Shown piece by piece: positions 23,994-33,456 of a stretch of DNA of 64,000 nt. How positions within the stretch are numbered: position 1 is the first letter of the stretch; each line of letters starts with the position of its first letter. This DNA comes from Corynebacterium sp. Lineage in GTDB: Bacteria; Actinomycetota; Actinomycetes; Mycobacteriales; Mycobacteriaceae. The DNA is taken from contig JAUMZY010000002.1 of assembly GCA_030527885.1 (NCBI GenBank), positions 1-64,000 of the forward strand, written 5' to 3'. Below the pieces are notes generated by a model. The model saw nothing but the letters and a program-made list of their open reading frames with translations, searched no databases and was not told the DNA's origin. The position numbers were made by a program, and so were the translations under genes.

Positions 23994-25553
23994 GTGTGGC
24001 GTGGCCCAGAGTATGACGGAGAGTTTCCCAGTCTGGGCTGGACGGTTGTGGAGTGGATTGAGTCTCACTGTGTGATTCCTGATGGTGATCATAAGGGGCA
24101 ACCATTTTTGCTTACCGATGAGATGGTGCGGTTTCTGGTTAATCATTATCGGCTTAAGCCTGATGCTTCTGCGCGTTATCCTAAGCAGGCTTGGGCGTAT
24201 CGACGTAGTCAGCTGGTGCGTCCGCAAAAGTGGGGTAAAGGCCCTCTAACGGCAGCGATGATTTGTGCTGAGTCGGTGGGGCCTGTGGTGTTTGATGGGT
24301 GGGATGTTGCTGGTAACCCGGTGGGGCGTCCCTGGGCTACACCACTGATCCAGGTGACAGCGGCATCGGAAGACCAGACAGCCAATGTATATGCCGCACT
24401 GGTCCCCATGATTACAGATGGGCCGTTGGCGGATGTCATTCCAGACACGGGTGATACTCGTATCAACCTTCCTGGTGGTGGTCGTATTGACCCGGTTACG
24501 TCGAAGGCCCGCTCCCGGCTGGGGCAGCGTGTGACGTTTGTGGTTCAGGATGAAACGCAGAACTGGTTGAAATCTAATGGTGGTTGGTTGCTGGCGTCGA
24601 CGCAGCGTCGTGGTTTAGCGGGTATGGGTGGGCGTGCGGTGGAAACTACGAATGCGTGGAATCCCTCTGAGCATTCTGTTGCGCAGGCTACGTATGAAGC
24701 GGCGGCGAAGGATATTTATAGAGATTTCCGTCAGGCCCCTACCCGGCTGAATTACAAAAATAAACGAGATCGAGCAAAGATTCATCAGCATGTGTATGGA
24801 GATTCGTGGTGGGTTGACCTCACCGTGATCGAGGCTGAAGCTGCTGAGTTATTAGGTACAGATCCGGCAGAGGCAGAGCGGTTTTTTGGTAACCGCATTG
24901 TTTATGGTTCTGGCCAATGGGTGTCGGGAAGCCTGTGGGATGAGCGTCATGATCCAGCTGAAATCCTTCCAGGCGATTCTATCTGTTTGGGATTTGATGG
25001 ATCTGAGAATAATGACTGGACGGCTATTGTTGCGGAACGCGCAGATGGGCAGATTTTCATCCCTACTTATGGTCCAGACGGGCAGCCCACCGTCTGGAAG
25101 CCAGAGGAATGGGGCGGCAGCATCCCCAGGGATGAGGTAGATGCAGCAGTAGATGACCTATTTAGTACCTTCACAGTGCAGCGTATGTACTGTGACCCGC
25201 AGGATTGGCGCAGTGAGATTGGTGACTGGAGTTTCCGCCATGGCTCAGAGCATGTTTTTGAGTGGTCCACCAACCGCATATCTCAAATGTGTGAGGCACT
25301 AAAACGCTTTACGACGGACATGAGTAGTGGACGGGTTTATCACAATGGCGAGTCCATGCTGAAAACTGCTGTTTTGAATGCCCGGAAAGTAGCTCGCCCA
25401 GGCCAAAAATACATTCTGGGGAAACCCTCAGAACATCAAAAAATAGATCCCACCATGGCCATGGTGTTAGCTCATGAAGCAGCCATGGATATGCGTGCAC
25501 AAGGGTGGGAAGAAGAACCATCCCAAGCGATTGTGCTAGGGCGACGACACTGA
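23994..25553 (+). CDS. terL: Terminase large subunit
   Basis: 519 aa. ATPase half with RPQKWGKGPLTAAMICAES (Walker A-like), Walker B region FVVQDETQNW, coupling motif ETTNAW. Nuclease half with GFDGSENNDWTAIVAER (metal-binding Asp) and a late Asp (MYCDPQDW). Packages DNA into the prohead. Confidence 0.93.
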   Translation: MWRGPEYDGEFPSLGWTVVEWIESHCVIPDGDHKGQPFLLTDEMVRFLVNHYRLKPDASARYPKQAWAYRRSQLVRPQKWGKGPLTAAMICAESVGPVVFDGWDVAGNPVGRPWATPLIQVTAASEDQTANVYAALVPMITDGPLADVIPDTGDTRINLPGGGRIDPVTSKARSRLGQRVTFVVQDETQNWLKSNGGWLLASTQRRGLAGMGGRAVETTNAWNPSEHSVAQATYEAAAKDIYRDFRQAPTRLNYKNKRDRAKIHQHVYGDSWWVDLTVIEAEAAELLGTDPAEAERFFGNRIVYGSGQWVSGSLWDERHDPAEILPGDSICLGFDGSENNDWTAIVAERADGQIFIPTYGPDGQPTVWKPEEWGGSIPRDEVDAAVDDLFSTFTVQRMYCDPQDWRSEIGDWSFRHGSEHVFEWSTNRISQMCEALKRFTTDMSSGRVYHNGESMLKTAVLNARKVARPGQKYILGKPSEHQKIDPTMAMVLAHEAAMDMRAQGWEEEPSQAIVLGRRH

Positions 25554-25575
25554 CAAGCAGAAAGCGGGGTGAGAT

Positions 25576-26892
25576 ATGCTCACAAATGAGGAACGGCAGC
25601 TGATGAACCAGTTGCATCGAAAAATCCAACGACAGCGTCAAGCTGACAAAGTCAATGACCGCTACTACGAGGGCTTGCAAAATATCGGCAATTTGGGCAT
25701 AGCCATCCCGCCAGATATTCAGCCGTTTGCTTTCCCACTGAATTGGTGCCGCACATACGTTGATGTTTTAACAGAACGTCAAGATGTGCGGCTTATTCTT
25801 CGGCAGGGTGCGACCACCGAAGACGAAGAGCTGCGGAAAGACTGGGAAGCTAATGACCTGGATACGGAATCCACGTTGGCGCACCTGGATTTACTCGTTT
25901 ATGGACGGAGCTTCATATCCGTGGCTGCGGACCCTGATGGTGATCGCCCACTGATCCGGGTGGAATCACCCACCGACATGGCAGCAATCGTGGACCCACG
26001 AACACGGAAAATGCTAGGCGCCCTACGGGTCTATTCATCTGATACCGGCAGTATTCGCTGCGCCACCCTCTACACACCAAATTCCACCATCCTCCTGGAC
26101 TACACAGCTGCCGCTATGTGGAAGGTAACGCAACGCATAGAGCATAACCTGGGACGAGTACCCATCGTCATGATGCTGAACCGGCGGAGGGCTGGCAAAT
26201 ACACATGGGAATCGCAGCTTAATGATTTAAAACAAATCGTTGACATGGCAGGACGAGTTCTCCTGCAACTACAACTAGCTATGGAAACCGTCGGCACCCC
26301 ACAGAAGGTTTTCATTGGCGCAACGAAAAAAGACTTCGTCGATAACGCAGGCAAACCACTTGATGAATGGGAAGCCTACCTAGGTGCCATCGTGGCATTG
26401 TCCAACAAAGATGCCAAAGTCGCACAACTGGCATCAGCTGACTTAAGTGGGTTTCACGAGACCATCAAGATGTTGGCAGAACAAGCATCAACCGTAACCG
26501 GCATGCCAGTACGAATGATGGGTCAAAACACTGCCAATCCGGCAGCCGAAGGTTCCATCCGCGCGGATGAATCCCGACTAGTCAAGCAAGTCGAACGGCT
26601 CAACACCACAGCCGGTGCTGGTTGGGCTTGGGCATTAGGTATAGCCGAACGAATCCGCACCCGTAGGTGGGATGCTGACGGAAAAATCAAAATTGAATGG
26701 CACAACCCCGGGACCCCCACCGAATCCCAACGAGCCGACGCGCTCCAGAAACTTACCGGTGGTAAACCCATCATGTCGCGCAGGGGTGCGCAAAACGAAA
26801 TGGGCTGGTCGCAACCACGTATTGATCAGGAACAAAAGTGGCTGGACCAGGAGGAGAGCTTGGGTATCAACCTGGAGAGTACATTGTTATGA
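25576..26892 (+). CDS. Portal protein (SPP1 gp6-like)
   Basis: 438 aa. Typical blocks: NDRYYEGLQNIGNLGIAIPPDIQPF, an early crown region, and STVTGMPVRMMGQNTANPAAEGSIRADESRLVKQVERLN. Forms the dodecameric vertex for DNA entry. Overlaps the MuF gene start by four bases (ATGA). Confidence 0.93.
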   Translation: MLTNEERQLMNQLHRKIQRQRQADKVNDRYYEGLQNIGNLGIAIPPDIQPFAFPLNWCRTYVDVLTERQDVRLILRQGATTEDEELRKDWEANDLDTESTLAHLDLLVYGRSFISVAADPDGDRPLIRVESPTDMAAIVDPRTRKMLGALRVYSSDTGSIRCATLYTPNSTILLDYTAAAMWKVTQRIEHNLGRVPIVMMLNRRRAGKYTWESQLNDLKQIVDMAGRVLLQLQLAMETVGTPQKVFIGATKKDFVDNAGKPLDEWEAYLGAIVALSNKDAKVAQLASADLSGFHETIKMLAEQASTVTGMPVRMMGQNTANPAAEGSIRADESRLVKQVERLNTTAGAGWAWALGIAERIRTRRWDADGKIKIEWHNPGTPTESQRADALQKLTGGKPIMSRRGAQNEMGWSQPRIDQEQKWLDQEESLGINLESTLL

Positions 26893-28700
26893 CGCTACTC
26901 ATGGAGGCAGTAGTACAGCAGCAACTGGCAACGCTACCGCCCCCAGTGATAGCGTCCGCTCAAGCTCGAAGCACTATCACCAGAGACCTCATTCAATGGA
27001 TTAAGACTTTCGGGTGGAACCCCGACAAGCCGCAAGACATTAACGCTTGGTTCGCTACTCATGCGGAAGCCATTGCGGAAATGATCACTCAGGCACAGCT
27101 GCAAGCAGCATTGCTTGCAGGGGTTGCTGTTGATGATGCTCTCGATTGGCAGGGGTATACAGGGCCGACAGATATCACAGTCAACCCTGTTCAGTTTGCG
27201 GGGGTTGCTGGTGATGGACGCCCAAACCTGGGCTTGGTTTATGCACAGAGCCTGAAGGTAGCGGAAGCCCAAGACGAAGAATTACCGCCTACTGCCCTGT
27301 ACCAGGTGTGGCAATCTGCCGGAAAGCAGCTCCTTGTTGTAGCACATACTGCTGTATCAGATGCATCACGAGCAGCGAAATCTGTTCAAATGATGGCTCG
27401 CCCTGGCACCGGGTGGATCCGCATGGTACGCCCACCATGCTGCGCTAGGTGCGCAATCCTCGCAGGTAAGAAAGCACAATCACCACGTGTAGGATTCGCA
27501 CGGCATCCCGGGTGCGACTGTGACGCAGTTACCGTAAAAGACTACAAAAATCGAGCACATGATCGTGACCTTGATGGGTGGATTTTCGATACGCAGGAGT
27601 ATTTTGATGCGCTAACCCCTGAGCAGCAGAATCGGATTTTTACCATTGCTGGGGCTAAGGCCATCCGAGATGGTGCTGATCCTGCCCAGGTTGTCAATGC
27701 TCGTCGGAGTATGCACACTATCACCGACAAATTTGGTGTAAAAACCAGTGTCACACATGAGGGCACCACCAAACGTGGATGGGCAGCGGATTATCTACGG
27801 CAGCAATATAACGCTAAGTTCGTGAAACACCATGGTGAACACTACCGCAGGACCAATCGCTCCAGGCTCATGCCGGAAGAAATCTACAAGATTGCCGGCG
27901 ATGACCATGACAAAGCTCTAACACTTCTACATCGCAATGGGTACTTGATTGATGCCTCACCAGGGCTTGATGGCACGAAATCCTACTTCCCTCATGATGC
28001 TGAAGTAGCGCGCGCAGCAGAACGTGTACGCGCACGACTACAAGCAAGACGCAGAAATTCTCGCAACAGTAGTGGGAATTCTAGGCGAGGGAGACAGCAT
28101 GCAAGACGCGACCGCACACCATCGTTTTCCTCAGGTGGAGGATTCCCGCCGACATTACCACCAGTACGTATCAGAGTAGGTATGGGTGATGATGACGACG
28201 AAGCAAAACGTCTGAAGGAAGAATTTGAGGAAGTCCGTGCCGCAGGATACGATGCAACACTACCCGTAGACCATGTTGTTAATGGGCGCATTAGTCCAGG
28301 CGAAAATGTGTCTGGTGCGCATTCATTTGAAGTACGAGACCGGGTGCATCGTGAAGTATCGAGAGGGCGAGCACGTGTGCCGGATTCTGGTAAAACTTTT
28401 TTCCCGCAATTCCCAGGAAGAACTGTAGAGGAGAGAAATAATAATCTGGTAAGGTGGCTGGAAGAGATGCTGTCAGAAACCATAGCGGACCCTGCACGGG
28501 TGCGATATGGTTTTGAAGGGACTCGTAGGCTTCATAAAATCGTGCAAACACCGGACGGTCAGGATATAGAGATTTGTGTTTATATCCAATATATAATAGA
28601 ACGAGGCATTCGAAAGTTTAAGGTAAACACCATTTTTCCTGTACGCGGTGGAGGTACTACAAAAATAACACCTAATGGTGAAATACGAAGAGTTGATTAA
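26889..28700 (+). CDS. MuF-type minor head protein with C-terminal toxin-like domain (EndoU-like)
   Basis: 603 aa from the ATG at 26889. Residues about 1-220 are the MuF/head morphogenesis part with its Cys-rich end (PPCCARCAILAG at 182-193, ARHPGCDCD at about 203-211). About 225-380 is a linker region. About 380-440 is a basic and Gly/Ser/Pro-rich hinge. The last about 145 residues (from VDHVVNGR at 460) are a separate globular domain: HVVNG...SGAHSFE, GKTFFPQFP, RWLEEMLSETIADP, DGQDIEICVYIQ, KVNTIFPV. This order of His, GKTxFP, and final TxFP resembles bacterial EndoU RNases of polymorphic toxins. An immunity-like gene follows 13 bases downstream. MuF-toxin fusions delivered by phage heads are known as a class. 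The EndoU call is an inference. Confidence 0.75.
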   Translation: MTLLMEAVVQQQLATLPPPVIASAQARSTITRDLIQWIKTFGWNPDKPQDINAWFATHAEAIAEMITQAQLQAALLAGVAVDDALDWQGYTGPTDITVNPVQFAGVAGDGRPNLGLVYAQSLKVAEAQDEELPPTALYQVWQSAGKQLLVVAHTAVSDASRAAKSVQMMARPGTGWIRMVRPPCCARCAILAGKKAQSPRVGFARHPGCDCDAVTVKDYKNRAHDRDLDGWIFDTQEYFDALTPEQQNRIFTIAGAKAIRDGADPAQVVNARRSMHTITDKFGVKTSVTHEGTTKRGWAADYLRQQYNAKFVKHHGEHYRRTNRSRLMPEEIYKIAGDDHDKALTLLHRNGYLIDASPGLDGTKSYFPHDAEVARAAERVRARLQARRRNSRNSSGNSRRGRQHARRDRTPSFSSGGGFPPTLPPVRIRVGMGDDDDEAKRLKEEFEEVRAAGYDATLPVDHVVNGRISPGENVSGAHSFEVRDRVHREVSRGRARVPDSGKTFFPQFPGRTVEERNNNLVRWLEEMLSETIADPARVRYGFEGTRRLHKIVQTPDGQDIEICVYIQYIIERGIRKFKVNTIFPVRGGGTTKITPNGEIRRVD

Positions 28701-28712
28701 AAGGTGGCGCAT

Positions 28713-29066
28713 ATGAACGTGAAAGAAATCACTGATGCGGTGGTAAGGTCAGCAAAGCCAGCTATCGTACCAGGGCGCTTGCCCTATTATGACCGTTACG
28801 ACATCGTTATGCTTTCGGATCTAGTACGAGTCGGCTCGTGGGTGGAGCTTGAAACCAAGAAAGATTTTCTAGCACTATGGGTTAATGACACCGAGTTTTT
28901 TGACCATCCCGATCTCAATAATCTTGCTATACGGGGACAGCATAAGAATTTGCGTAAATTCGCTGCAATGGACCCAGTCGTTGACTTAGAAAGTCTTCGT
29001 GGTCGCCCAGGAGTCCCCCAGGATGCTTGGGGCTTTTCCAGGTCTCTCCTCACAGAAGAGAGCTAA
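28713..29066 (+). CDS. Likely immunity protein for the MuF toxin domain
   Basis: 117 aa from the ATG at 28713 (AAGGTGG ribosome-binding site; GTG at 28704 is an alternative). Acidic soluble protein, with YDRYDIVMLSDLVRVGSWVE, DFLALWVNDTEFFDHPDLNN and MDPVVDLESLRGRPG as landmarks. Its place directly after the toxin domain and before the scaffold gene is the usual immunity position. A paralogue at 47656-47967, outside attR, shares about 70% of residues by eye. Binding partner not shown. Confidence 0.7.
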   Translation: MNVKEITDAVVRSAKPAIVPGRLPYYDRYDIVMLSDLVRVGSWVELETKKDFLALWVNDTEFFDHPDLNNLAIRGQHKNLRKFAAMDPVVDLESLRGRPGVPQDAWGFSRSLLTEES

Positions 29067-29110
29067 CTTTCTACTTAGAAAGTAGCAATCACAACATACC
29101 ATTACACATC

Positions 29111-29140
29111 ACCCCGTTGGTTATACCCGGCGGGGTTTTT
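29111..29140 (+). terminator. Terminator after immunity gene
   Basis: ACCCCG / CGGGGT stem (29111-29136) with TTTTT tail, between the immunity and scaffold genes. A smaller CTTTCTA-C-TTAGAAAG-like dyad lies just before it at about 29068. May shield the capsid operon or give the immunity gene its own transcript end. Confidence 0.65.
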
Positions 29141-29168
29141 CTATACCCATTTTCAAAAAGGAGTAACT

Positions 29169-29774
29169 ATGAAGCTTAAGAAGAACTATCTCATCCGGTG
29201 TTTTGCTGCTCAGGGGGTAGGTGGTACCAGTGGTGGCTCAGCAGGCACCACTTCACAAGGTAGTACCCCACCCAGCGACAACGCAGAAACACAAACCAGC
29301 CCCACTGCTGAACCAACCACCACTACTGATAAACCCACCAACGACGACGATGCCACGAAAACGCCCGATCACAGTGATGAACTGGCACGTGAACGAGCAC
29401 AACGTGAAGCCGTCGAAAAGCAACTCGCCGAGATGGAAGCAAAGCTCAAACAGCTAACAGGGAAACAAACCCCAGAACAGCAAGCCAAATCTGAACATGA
29501 TGAGCTGATCGCCCGTCTGGACAAGCTGGAATCCGAACGCAACGCTGAGCAGCGGGCCGCTCATGTCAAAGCTGCTTTAGATGAATATAAGATTCCTGCG
29601 GACTGGGCTGGGCGAGTCAAGGGCACCACCGTAGACGAAATCAAGGCTGACGCTAAAGCCCTGTCCGAGCTAATTGGTTACGACAAGAAGCCGGTGGACC
29701 CATCCCAAGGGCAGTCGGGAACCCCACCACGCCGCAGCCTCAGCGAAGAAATCTATTCCTACTACAACAAATAA
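29169..29774 (+). CDS. Head scaffolding protein
   Basis: 201 aa. Disordered Thr/Ser/Asp-rich N-terminus, coiled coil at about 70-130 (ELARERAQREAVEKQLAEMEAKLKQL), and a helical C-terminus with PPRRSLSEEIYSYYNK. This is the composition and position of siphovirus scaffold proteins. Assists capsid assembly and then leaves. Confidence 0.85.
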   Translation: MKLKKNYLIRCFAAQGVGGTSGGSAGTTSQGSTPPSDNAETQTSPTAEPTTTTDKPTNDDDATKTPDHSDELARERAQREAVEKQLAEMEAKLKQLTGKQTPEQQAKSEHDELIARLDKLESERNAEQRAAHVKAALDEYKIPADWAGRVKGTTVDEIKADAKALSELIGYDKKPVDPSQGQSGTPPRRSLSEEIYSYYNK

Positions 29775-29783
29775 GGAGACACA

Positions 29784-30758
29784 ATGCCTATCACCCTTGC
29801 TTCCGCAGCAATGAACACACAGGAAGCCTACAACGCCGCCATTATCGACGAGTTTCGCAAAAACTCAGTCCTGCTGGACACACTCATCTACGAACCAGCA
29901 GTAAACCCAGCTGGCGGTGGCGCAACCCTTACCTACGGGTATCGACGCCAGACCACCCAACGCGGTGCAGATTTCCGTGCTATCAACTCGGAATACGCAA
30001 CCGCATCGACGACAACGGAACACAAAACCGTTTCCTTAGTACCTCTAGGCGGTGCTTTTGACATCGACCGCGTTTTGGCCCACATAGGCCCTGCTGCATC
30101 TGACGAAGTAGCCACCCAAATGGCGCAACTAACCAAAGCAACGAACGCACGCTTTTGCGATGCCGTCATTAATGGCGACACCGCAGTTGACAGCAATGGG
30201 TTCGACGGACTAGACAAAGCACTCCTAGGCAGCAGCACTGAGATCAACAAAACTGGCGAAAAAGACTGGACTGATCTCAACGCCGGGCACACCGCTAACA
30301 ATGTCATTGATGACCTGGATGAACTCTGTGCGGAACTAGACGGACCCCCTACCTTACTCCTTGCCAACAAACGGGCTCTAGGCAAACTACGTAGTGCTGC
30401 ACGACGTGCCAACATGTACGTCACAGCACCCGTAGAAGGCCTAGTATGGGCCAACGGCAACACCGTAGAGCATGAAAAAATCGGCAACCTCATCATCGTC
30501 GACCCCGGTACCAAATCAGGTAGCAACGAAGAAATCATCCCTACCATCAACGGGAAAACCAGCATTTACGCTGTACGTATCGCCACTGATGGCTTCTGCG
30601 GCATCACCACATCAGATGGCGAAATGATCAAGAGCTGGCTGCCAGATTTCAGCACTGCTGGTGCAGTGAAAACGGGTGAAGTAGAACTAGGTCCCATCGC
30701 TGTGGCGCTCAAAGCCACCAAAGCCGCTGCCGTCATGCGAAATATCAAGGTCGGATAA
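29784..30758 (+). CDS. Major capsid protein
   Basis: 324 aa, HK97-fold type: EAYNAAIIDEFRKNSVLLDTLIYEP at the N-terminus, TYGYRRQTTQRGADFRAINSEY, LANKRALGKLRSAAR, and a closing KTGEVELGPIAVALKATKAAAVMRNIK. AAGGAG ribosome-binding site. Forms the icosahedral shell. Confidence 0.93.
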   Translation: MPITLASAAMNTQEAYNAAIIDEFRKNSVLLDTLIYEPAVNPAGGGATLTYGYRRQTTQRGADFRAINSEYATASTTTEHKTVSLVPLGGAFDIDRVLAHIGPAASDEVATQMAQLTKATNARFCDAVINGDTAVDSNGFDGLDKALLGSSTEINKTGEKDWTDLNAGHTANNVIDDLDELCAELDGPPTLLLANKRALGKLRSAARRANMYVTAPVEGLVWANGNTVEHEKIGNLIIVDPGTKSGSNEEIIPTINGKTSIYAVRIATDGFCGITTSDGEMIKSWLPDFSTAGAVKTGEVELGPIAVALKATKAAAVMRNIKVG

Positions 30759-30760
30759 TC

Positions 30761-31147
30761 ATGCCATATCGAATCACCGCCCCTAACTCGGAATACAGCG
30801 GCAAAGTAGGTAATGTCATGTTCTATCGCGGGCAATCCATCACGCCAGTCGAAGAAGTAGATCTTGACTATTTCCAACGACACAACTACATGATTTCTGA
30901 CTGGGATGCCCCAGTACCAGAAAACCCAACTGATCCCGGCACTGAAAAGCACGCAGTAGAAGCAGAAGAAACACCTGCTAATACGACAGATAATGAAACC
31001 CCCGATACAGGTGCAGAACCACCCAATAAGGGCGCTACCGTAGGCGAATGGTCAGCATTTCTCACCAGCCAAAACATTGAAGTCAAACCAGGCGCTCGAC
31101 GGTCGGAAATGATCGCAGCATGGGAAGCCCACAAAGCAGGTAAGTGA
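30761..31147 (+). CDS. Head-associated protein with C-terminal LEM/HeH-like motif
   Basis: 128 aa. Residues 1-45 are a small beta-rich domain (YRITAPNSEYSGKVGNVMFYRGQS), 50-85 an acidic linker, and 90-126 a HeH/LEM/SAP-like helical hairpin (TVGEWSAFLTSQNIEVKPGARRSEMIAAWEAH). Capsid decoration or head-tail protein of the kind that follows MCP genes. Confidence 0.6.
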   Translation: MPYRITAPNSEYSGKVGNVMFYRGQSITPVEEVDLDYFQRHNYMISDWDAPVPENPTDPGTEKHAVEAEETPANTTDNETPDTGAEPPNKGATVGEWSAFLTSQNIEVKPGARRSEMIAAWEAHKAGK

Positions 31148-31149
31148 TC

Positions 31150-31581
31150 ATGCCTATCTGGTTCACTGAACCAATAACCCAAGTATGGGCAGGGCTCACA
31201 CCGGAAGAAACCCGTAAAGTCGAACGGTGGGTGGAACGAGCAGAAGCAATCATCCAGAATCGTTTCCCAACCACAGCCAGCCGCATCACTAACGGTACGC
31301 TTTCACTCACCATCGTCACCGGCATCATTGAAGACATGGTCACCCGAGCACTCGAAAAAACACGCCGGGGTGGCATGGACAAACTGGCATACCCAGAAGT
31401 CACCATGGAATGGGAATCCGATGGGGGATTAGGACAAGGCAACCTACTGTGGCTAACTACAGACGAAATAGTCCTACTATCCCCACCACCCGGCGGGATT
31501 TTTACGATACGCCCTAAAGCACGCCCCACCTATCCCGAAACAAACACCCCACCATCCGTCACCAACTACCATGCCTACTAA
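31150..31581 (+). CDS. Head-tail connector protein
   Basis: 143 aa from the ATG at 31150 (GTG at 31144 overlaps the previous stop). Helical N-terminus (TPEETRKVERWVERAEAIIQNRFP), TGIIEDMVTRALEKTRRGG, typical of gp15/gp6-like adaptor proteins. Overlaps the next gene by 11 bases. Confidence 0.75.
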   Translation: MPIWFTEPITQVWAGLTPEETRKVERWVERAEAIIQNRFPTTASRITNGTLSLTIVTGIIEDMVTRALEKTRRGGMDKLAYPEVTMEWESDGGLGQGNLLWLTTDEIVLLSPPPGGIFTIRPKARPTYPETNTPPSVTNYHAY

Positions 31582-31963
31582 TGCAGCCATCCTATTCCAA
31601 CCTGGCTGGATACTACGCCACCGCACGACCACCACCATCGACCCACTCACCGGAAATAAACGCCCCGCTACATGGATCGAAATACCTGGCATCGGCGTAC
31701 TCCAACAACCCCTATGGACTGGGGTAACAGAAACCTCACCCACCGGAATCCGCGACGAACGACTCATAATGTTCCTCCCAGACACAAAAATCACAGTGAC
31801 AAAACTAGAGGAACTAGAGATCAACTCAGACGACGAATTCCACACCCCCAACGGACACATCTGGCACGCCATCACCGACGCAATCCCACGCGGCATCCCA
31901 GGCCGCACACCGGAATACTTCGCAGTCATGGTGCGCCGGGCTAAGGAGAAAGAGAAAACATGA
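31571..31963 (+). CDS. Head-tail stopper-like protein
   Basis: 130 aa, beta-rich, with WILRHRTTTTIDPLTGNKRPATWIEIPGIGVLQQP and a C-terminal HIWHAITDAIPRGIPGRTPEYFAVMVRRAKE. Order in the module (connector, stopper, tail completion) supports the call. Confidence 0.65.
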   Translation: MPTNAAILFQPGWILRHRTTTTIDPLTGNKRPATWIEIPGIGVLQQPLWTGVTETSPTGIRDERLIMFLPDTKITVTKLEELEINSDDEFHTPNGHIWHAITDAIPRGIPGRTPEYFAVMVRRAKEKEKT

Positions 31964-32190
31964 TCAACAAAGACACTATGACTGAACTTACTGATATTTA
32001 TATCGGAAAAGATGAGGATGGCAACCGGTTCATCACAGCTGCTGGCAGCCTATATCACCGTGAAGCTGTAGCACGAGAAAAATCAGGTGGTGATGTTGAT
32101 GGCGATACGCGCTCGACTGGAACTGTATCGGCGCAAGATACCGGGAATGATTCGACGCGAAACCCTCGCACAGCGAAAAAAGATAGCTAA
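31960..32190 (+). CDS. Small hypothetical head-tail module protein
   Basis: 76 aa. First about 45 residues (MTELTDIYIGKDEDGNRFITAAGSLYHREAVAREKSGG) look protein-like and start in a 4-base overlap with the stopper gene. The last third runs in another frame over the next gene, an overlap of about 90 bases. Probably real, but its end is unusual. Confidence 0.45.
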   Translation: MINKDTMTELTDIYIGKDEDGNRFITAAGSLYHREAVAREKSGGDVDGDTRSTGTVSAQDTGNDSTRNPRTAKKDS

Positions 32191-32407
32191 AGAAATAGCT
32201 CGGGAAGCACAAATTGATGCCCCAATACTCACTGGTGAATATCGGGGTGGCATTGATGTGGAAGTACATACTACTCAAGTCCACGTTGTCGATAATGATG
32301 ACCTAGCTATCCATAAAGAATATGGCACCGCTGATACCCCAGCACATGGTGTGCTCACGCATAATGCAATGAAATACGGTAAATATTCCGGAACGAGGCC
32401 ACGCTAA
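32099..32407 (+). CDS. Tail completion / HK97 gp10-like protein
   Basis: 102 aa from the ATG at 32099 (AGGTGG upstream; ATG at 32093 possible). Basic N-terminal helix, then AQIDAPILTGEYRGGIDVEV and AIHKEYGTADTPAHGVLTHNAM, the signature of gp10-type minor tail/neck proteins (DAPVxTGxLRxS...YAxxxEfGT). Confidence 0.8.
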   Translation: MAIRARLELYRRKIPGMIRRETLAQRKKIAKEIAREAQIDAPILTGEYRGGIDVEVHTTQVHVVDNDDLAIHKEYGTADTPAHGVLTHNAMKYGKYSGTRPR

Positions 32408-32868
32408 TGCGCCAACCAATGCCATACATAACGGGTGAAATCCGTCGGTATCTCAATCAGTATCCAGTTTTCACCCGGTTACTCTACGGGGGTGAGATCA
32501 CGTGTCGTGATTTGCCAGACCCCCTGATGAAACCCCACGTAATTGTGGCGACTGTAGGACATGCCGGGCCTGATCCCATGCTTCGCCGCCTGCTAATCCA
32601 AGTCACCCCTTGGGCACCAGAAGCATCAGCCTCAGGACTAGATGAAGACCCAGACGTCACAGTCTGGAATCTAGCGGCTACCGCTGGTGAACTATTAGGA
32701 CGAGCAAAAAACATCGTGATAGATAACGACCATGCATGGTCTGCGAGCTGGGTGGATGGTCCCATCCAGCTCTACGACAAAACCCGTGGCACAGACCGCC
32801 CACTCTTCTACGCACCAGTGCGTTTTCATGTGCATCTGCGCCGCCGCACCCCCACCATCAATCAATAA
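32407..32868 (+). CDS. Tail terminator-like protein
   Basis: 153 aa. N-terminal helix followed by beta strands with PHVIVATVGHAGPDPMLRRLLIQVTPWAP and a final YAPVRFHVHLRRR, as in DUF3168/tail-terminator proteins. ATG shares a base with the previous stop. Confidence 0.7.
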   Translation: MRQPMPYITGEIRRYLNQYPVFTRLLYGGEITCRDLPDPLMKPHVIVATVGHAGPDPMLRRLLIQVTPWAPEASASGLDEDPDVTVWNLAATAGELLGRAKNIVIDNDHAWSASWVDGPIQLYDKTRGTDRPLFYAPVRFHVHLRRRTPTINQ

Positions 32869-32882
32869 GGAGAAAAATACTC

Positions 32883-33434
32883 ATGTCCCAAAATGCTAAC
32901 CCAACCCTTGCACACGTCTGGCTAGACGGCGATGCATTCCGAGGCGTTGCAGGCATAGCAATGCCCACAGATCCCTTTGCCGAGACCATCGCTAACATGG
33001 ATGCGTTCGGTGGTATCGAAGCTGGTTTTGAACCATCCGCTGAACAATCCGTCGACAAGAAAAAAGTCTGGAACTACCGTAAGGCAGCGTACAAGGTCAC
33101 CCGCGACCCACTGTCTGAAGGCCTGAAGTTCCGCTGCCTGGATAACAACAAGGCCGTGGCTCTTACTCGTGCCCAAGGCGGCAAGATCACCGAGAAAAAT
33201 GGTTTATACCTACTGGAAAAGGGCGTTGGTGAAGAATTCTCACTGTTAGTACGCTTTGACGACGGCGCCGAGAAAGCCGGTATCTGGTGTGACCGTGTCA
33301 CCCTGGCAGGTCCCGCTACTCGCACTGGCATCGACGGCAGCAATATTGACGGGTGGGAATTCGATATCGCTTTCCTCAGCGTGCCTATGGAGATTATGCC
33401 AGCGCTGCCTAGCGGCATCACCCTCACCCCATAA
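32883..33434 (+). CDS. Major tail protein
   Basis: 183 aa from the ATG at 32883 (AAGGAGAAA ribosome-binding site); an upstream extension is antiphase noise. Beta-rich tube protein: AHVWLDGDAFRGVAGIAMP, YKVTRDPLSEGLKFRCLDNNKAVALT, SNIDGWEFDIAFLSVP. Followed by a strong hairpin, as usual for a highly expressed structural gene. Confidence 0.85.
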   Translation: MSQNANPTLAHVWLDGDAFRGVAGIAMPTDPFAETIANMDAFGGIEAGFEPSAEQSVDKKKVWNYRKAAYKVTRDPLSEGLKFRCLDNNKAVALTRAQGGKITEKNGLYLLEKGVGEEFSLLVRFDDGAEKAGIWCDRVTLAGPATRTGIDGSNIDGWEFDIAFLSVPMEIMPALPSGITLTP

Positions 33435-33456
33435 AAGTTGGGGTTCAACTCTAAAA

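Noticed and set aside
31960..32407. Possible second programmed frameshift between overlapping genes at 31960 and 32099
   Set aside because: No slippery heptamer or stem seen in the overlap, and the second gene has its own start and ribosome-binding site.
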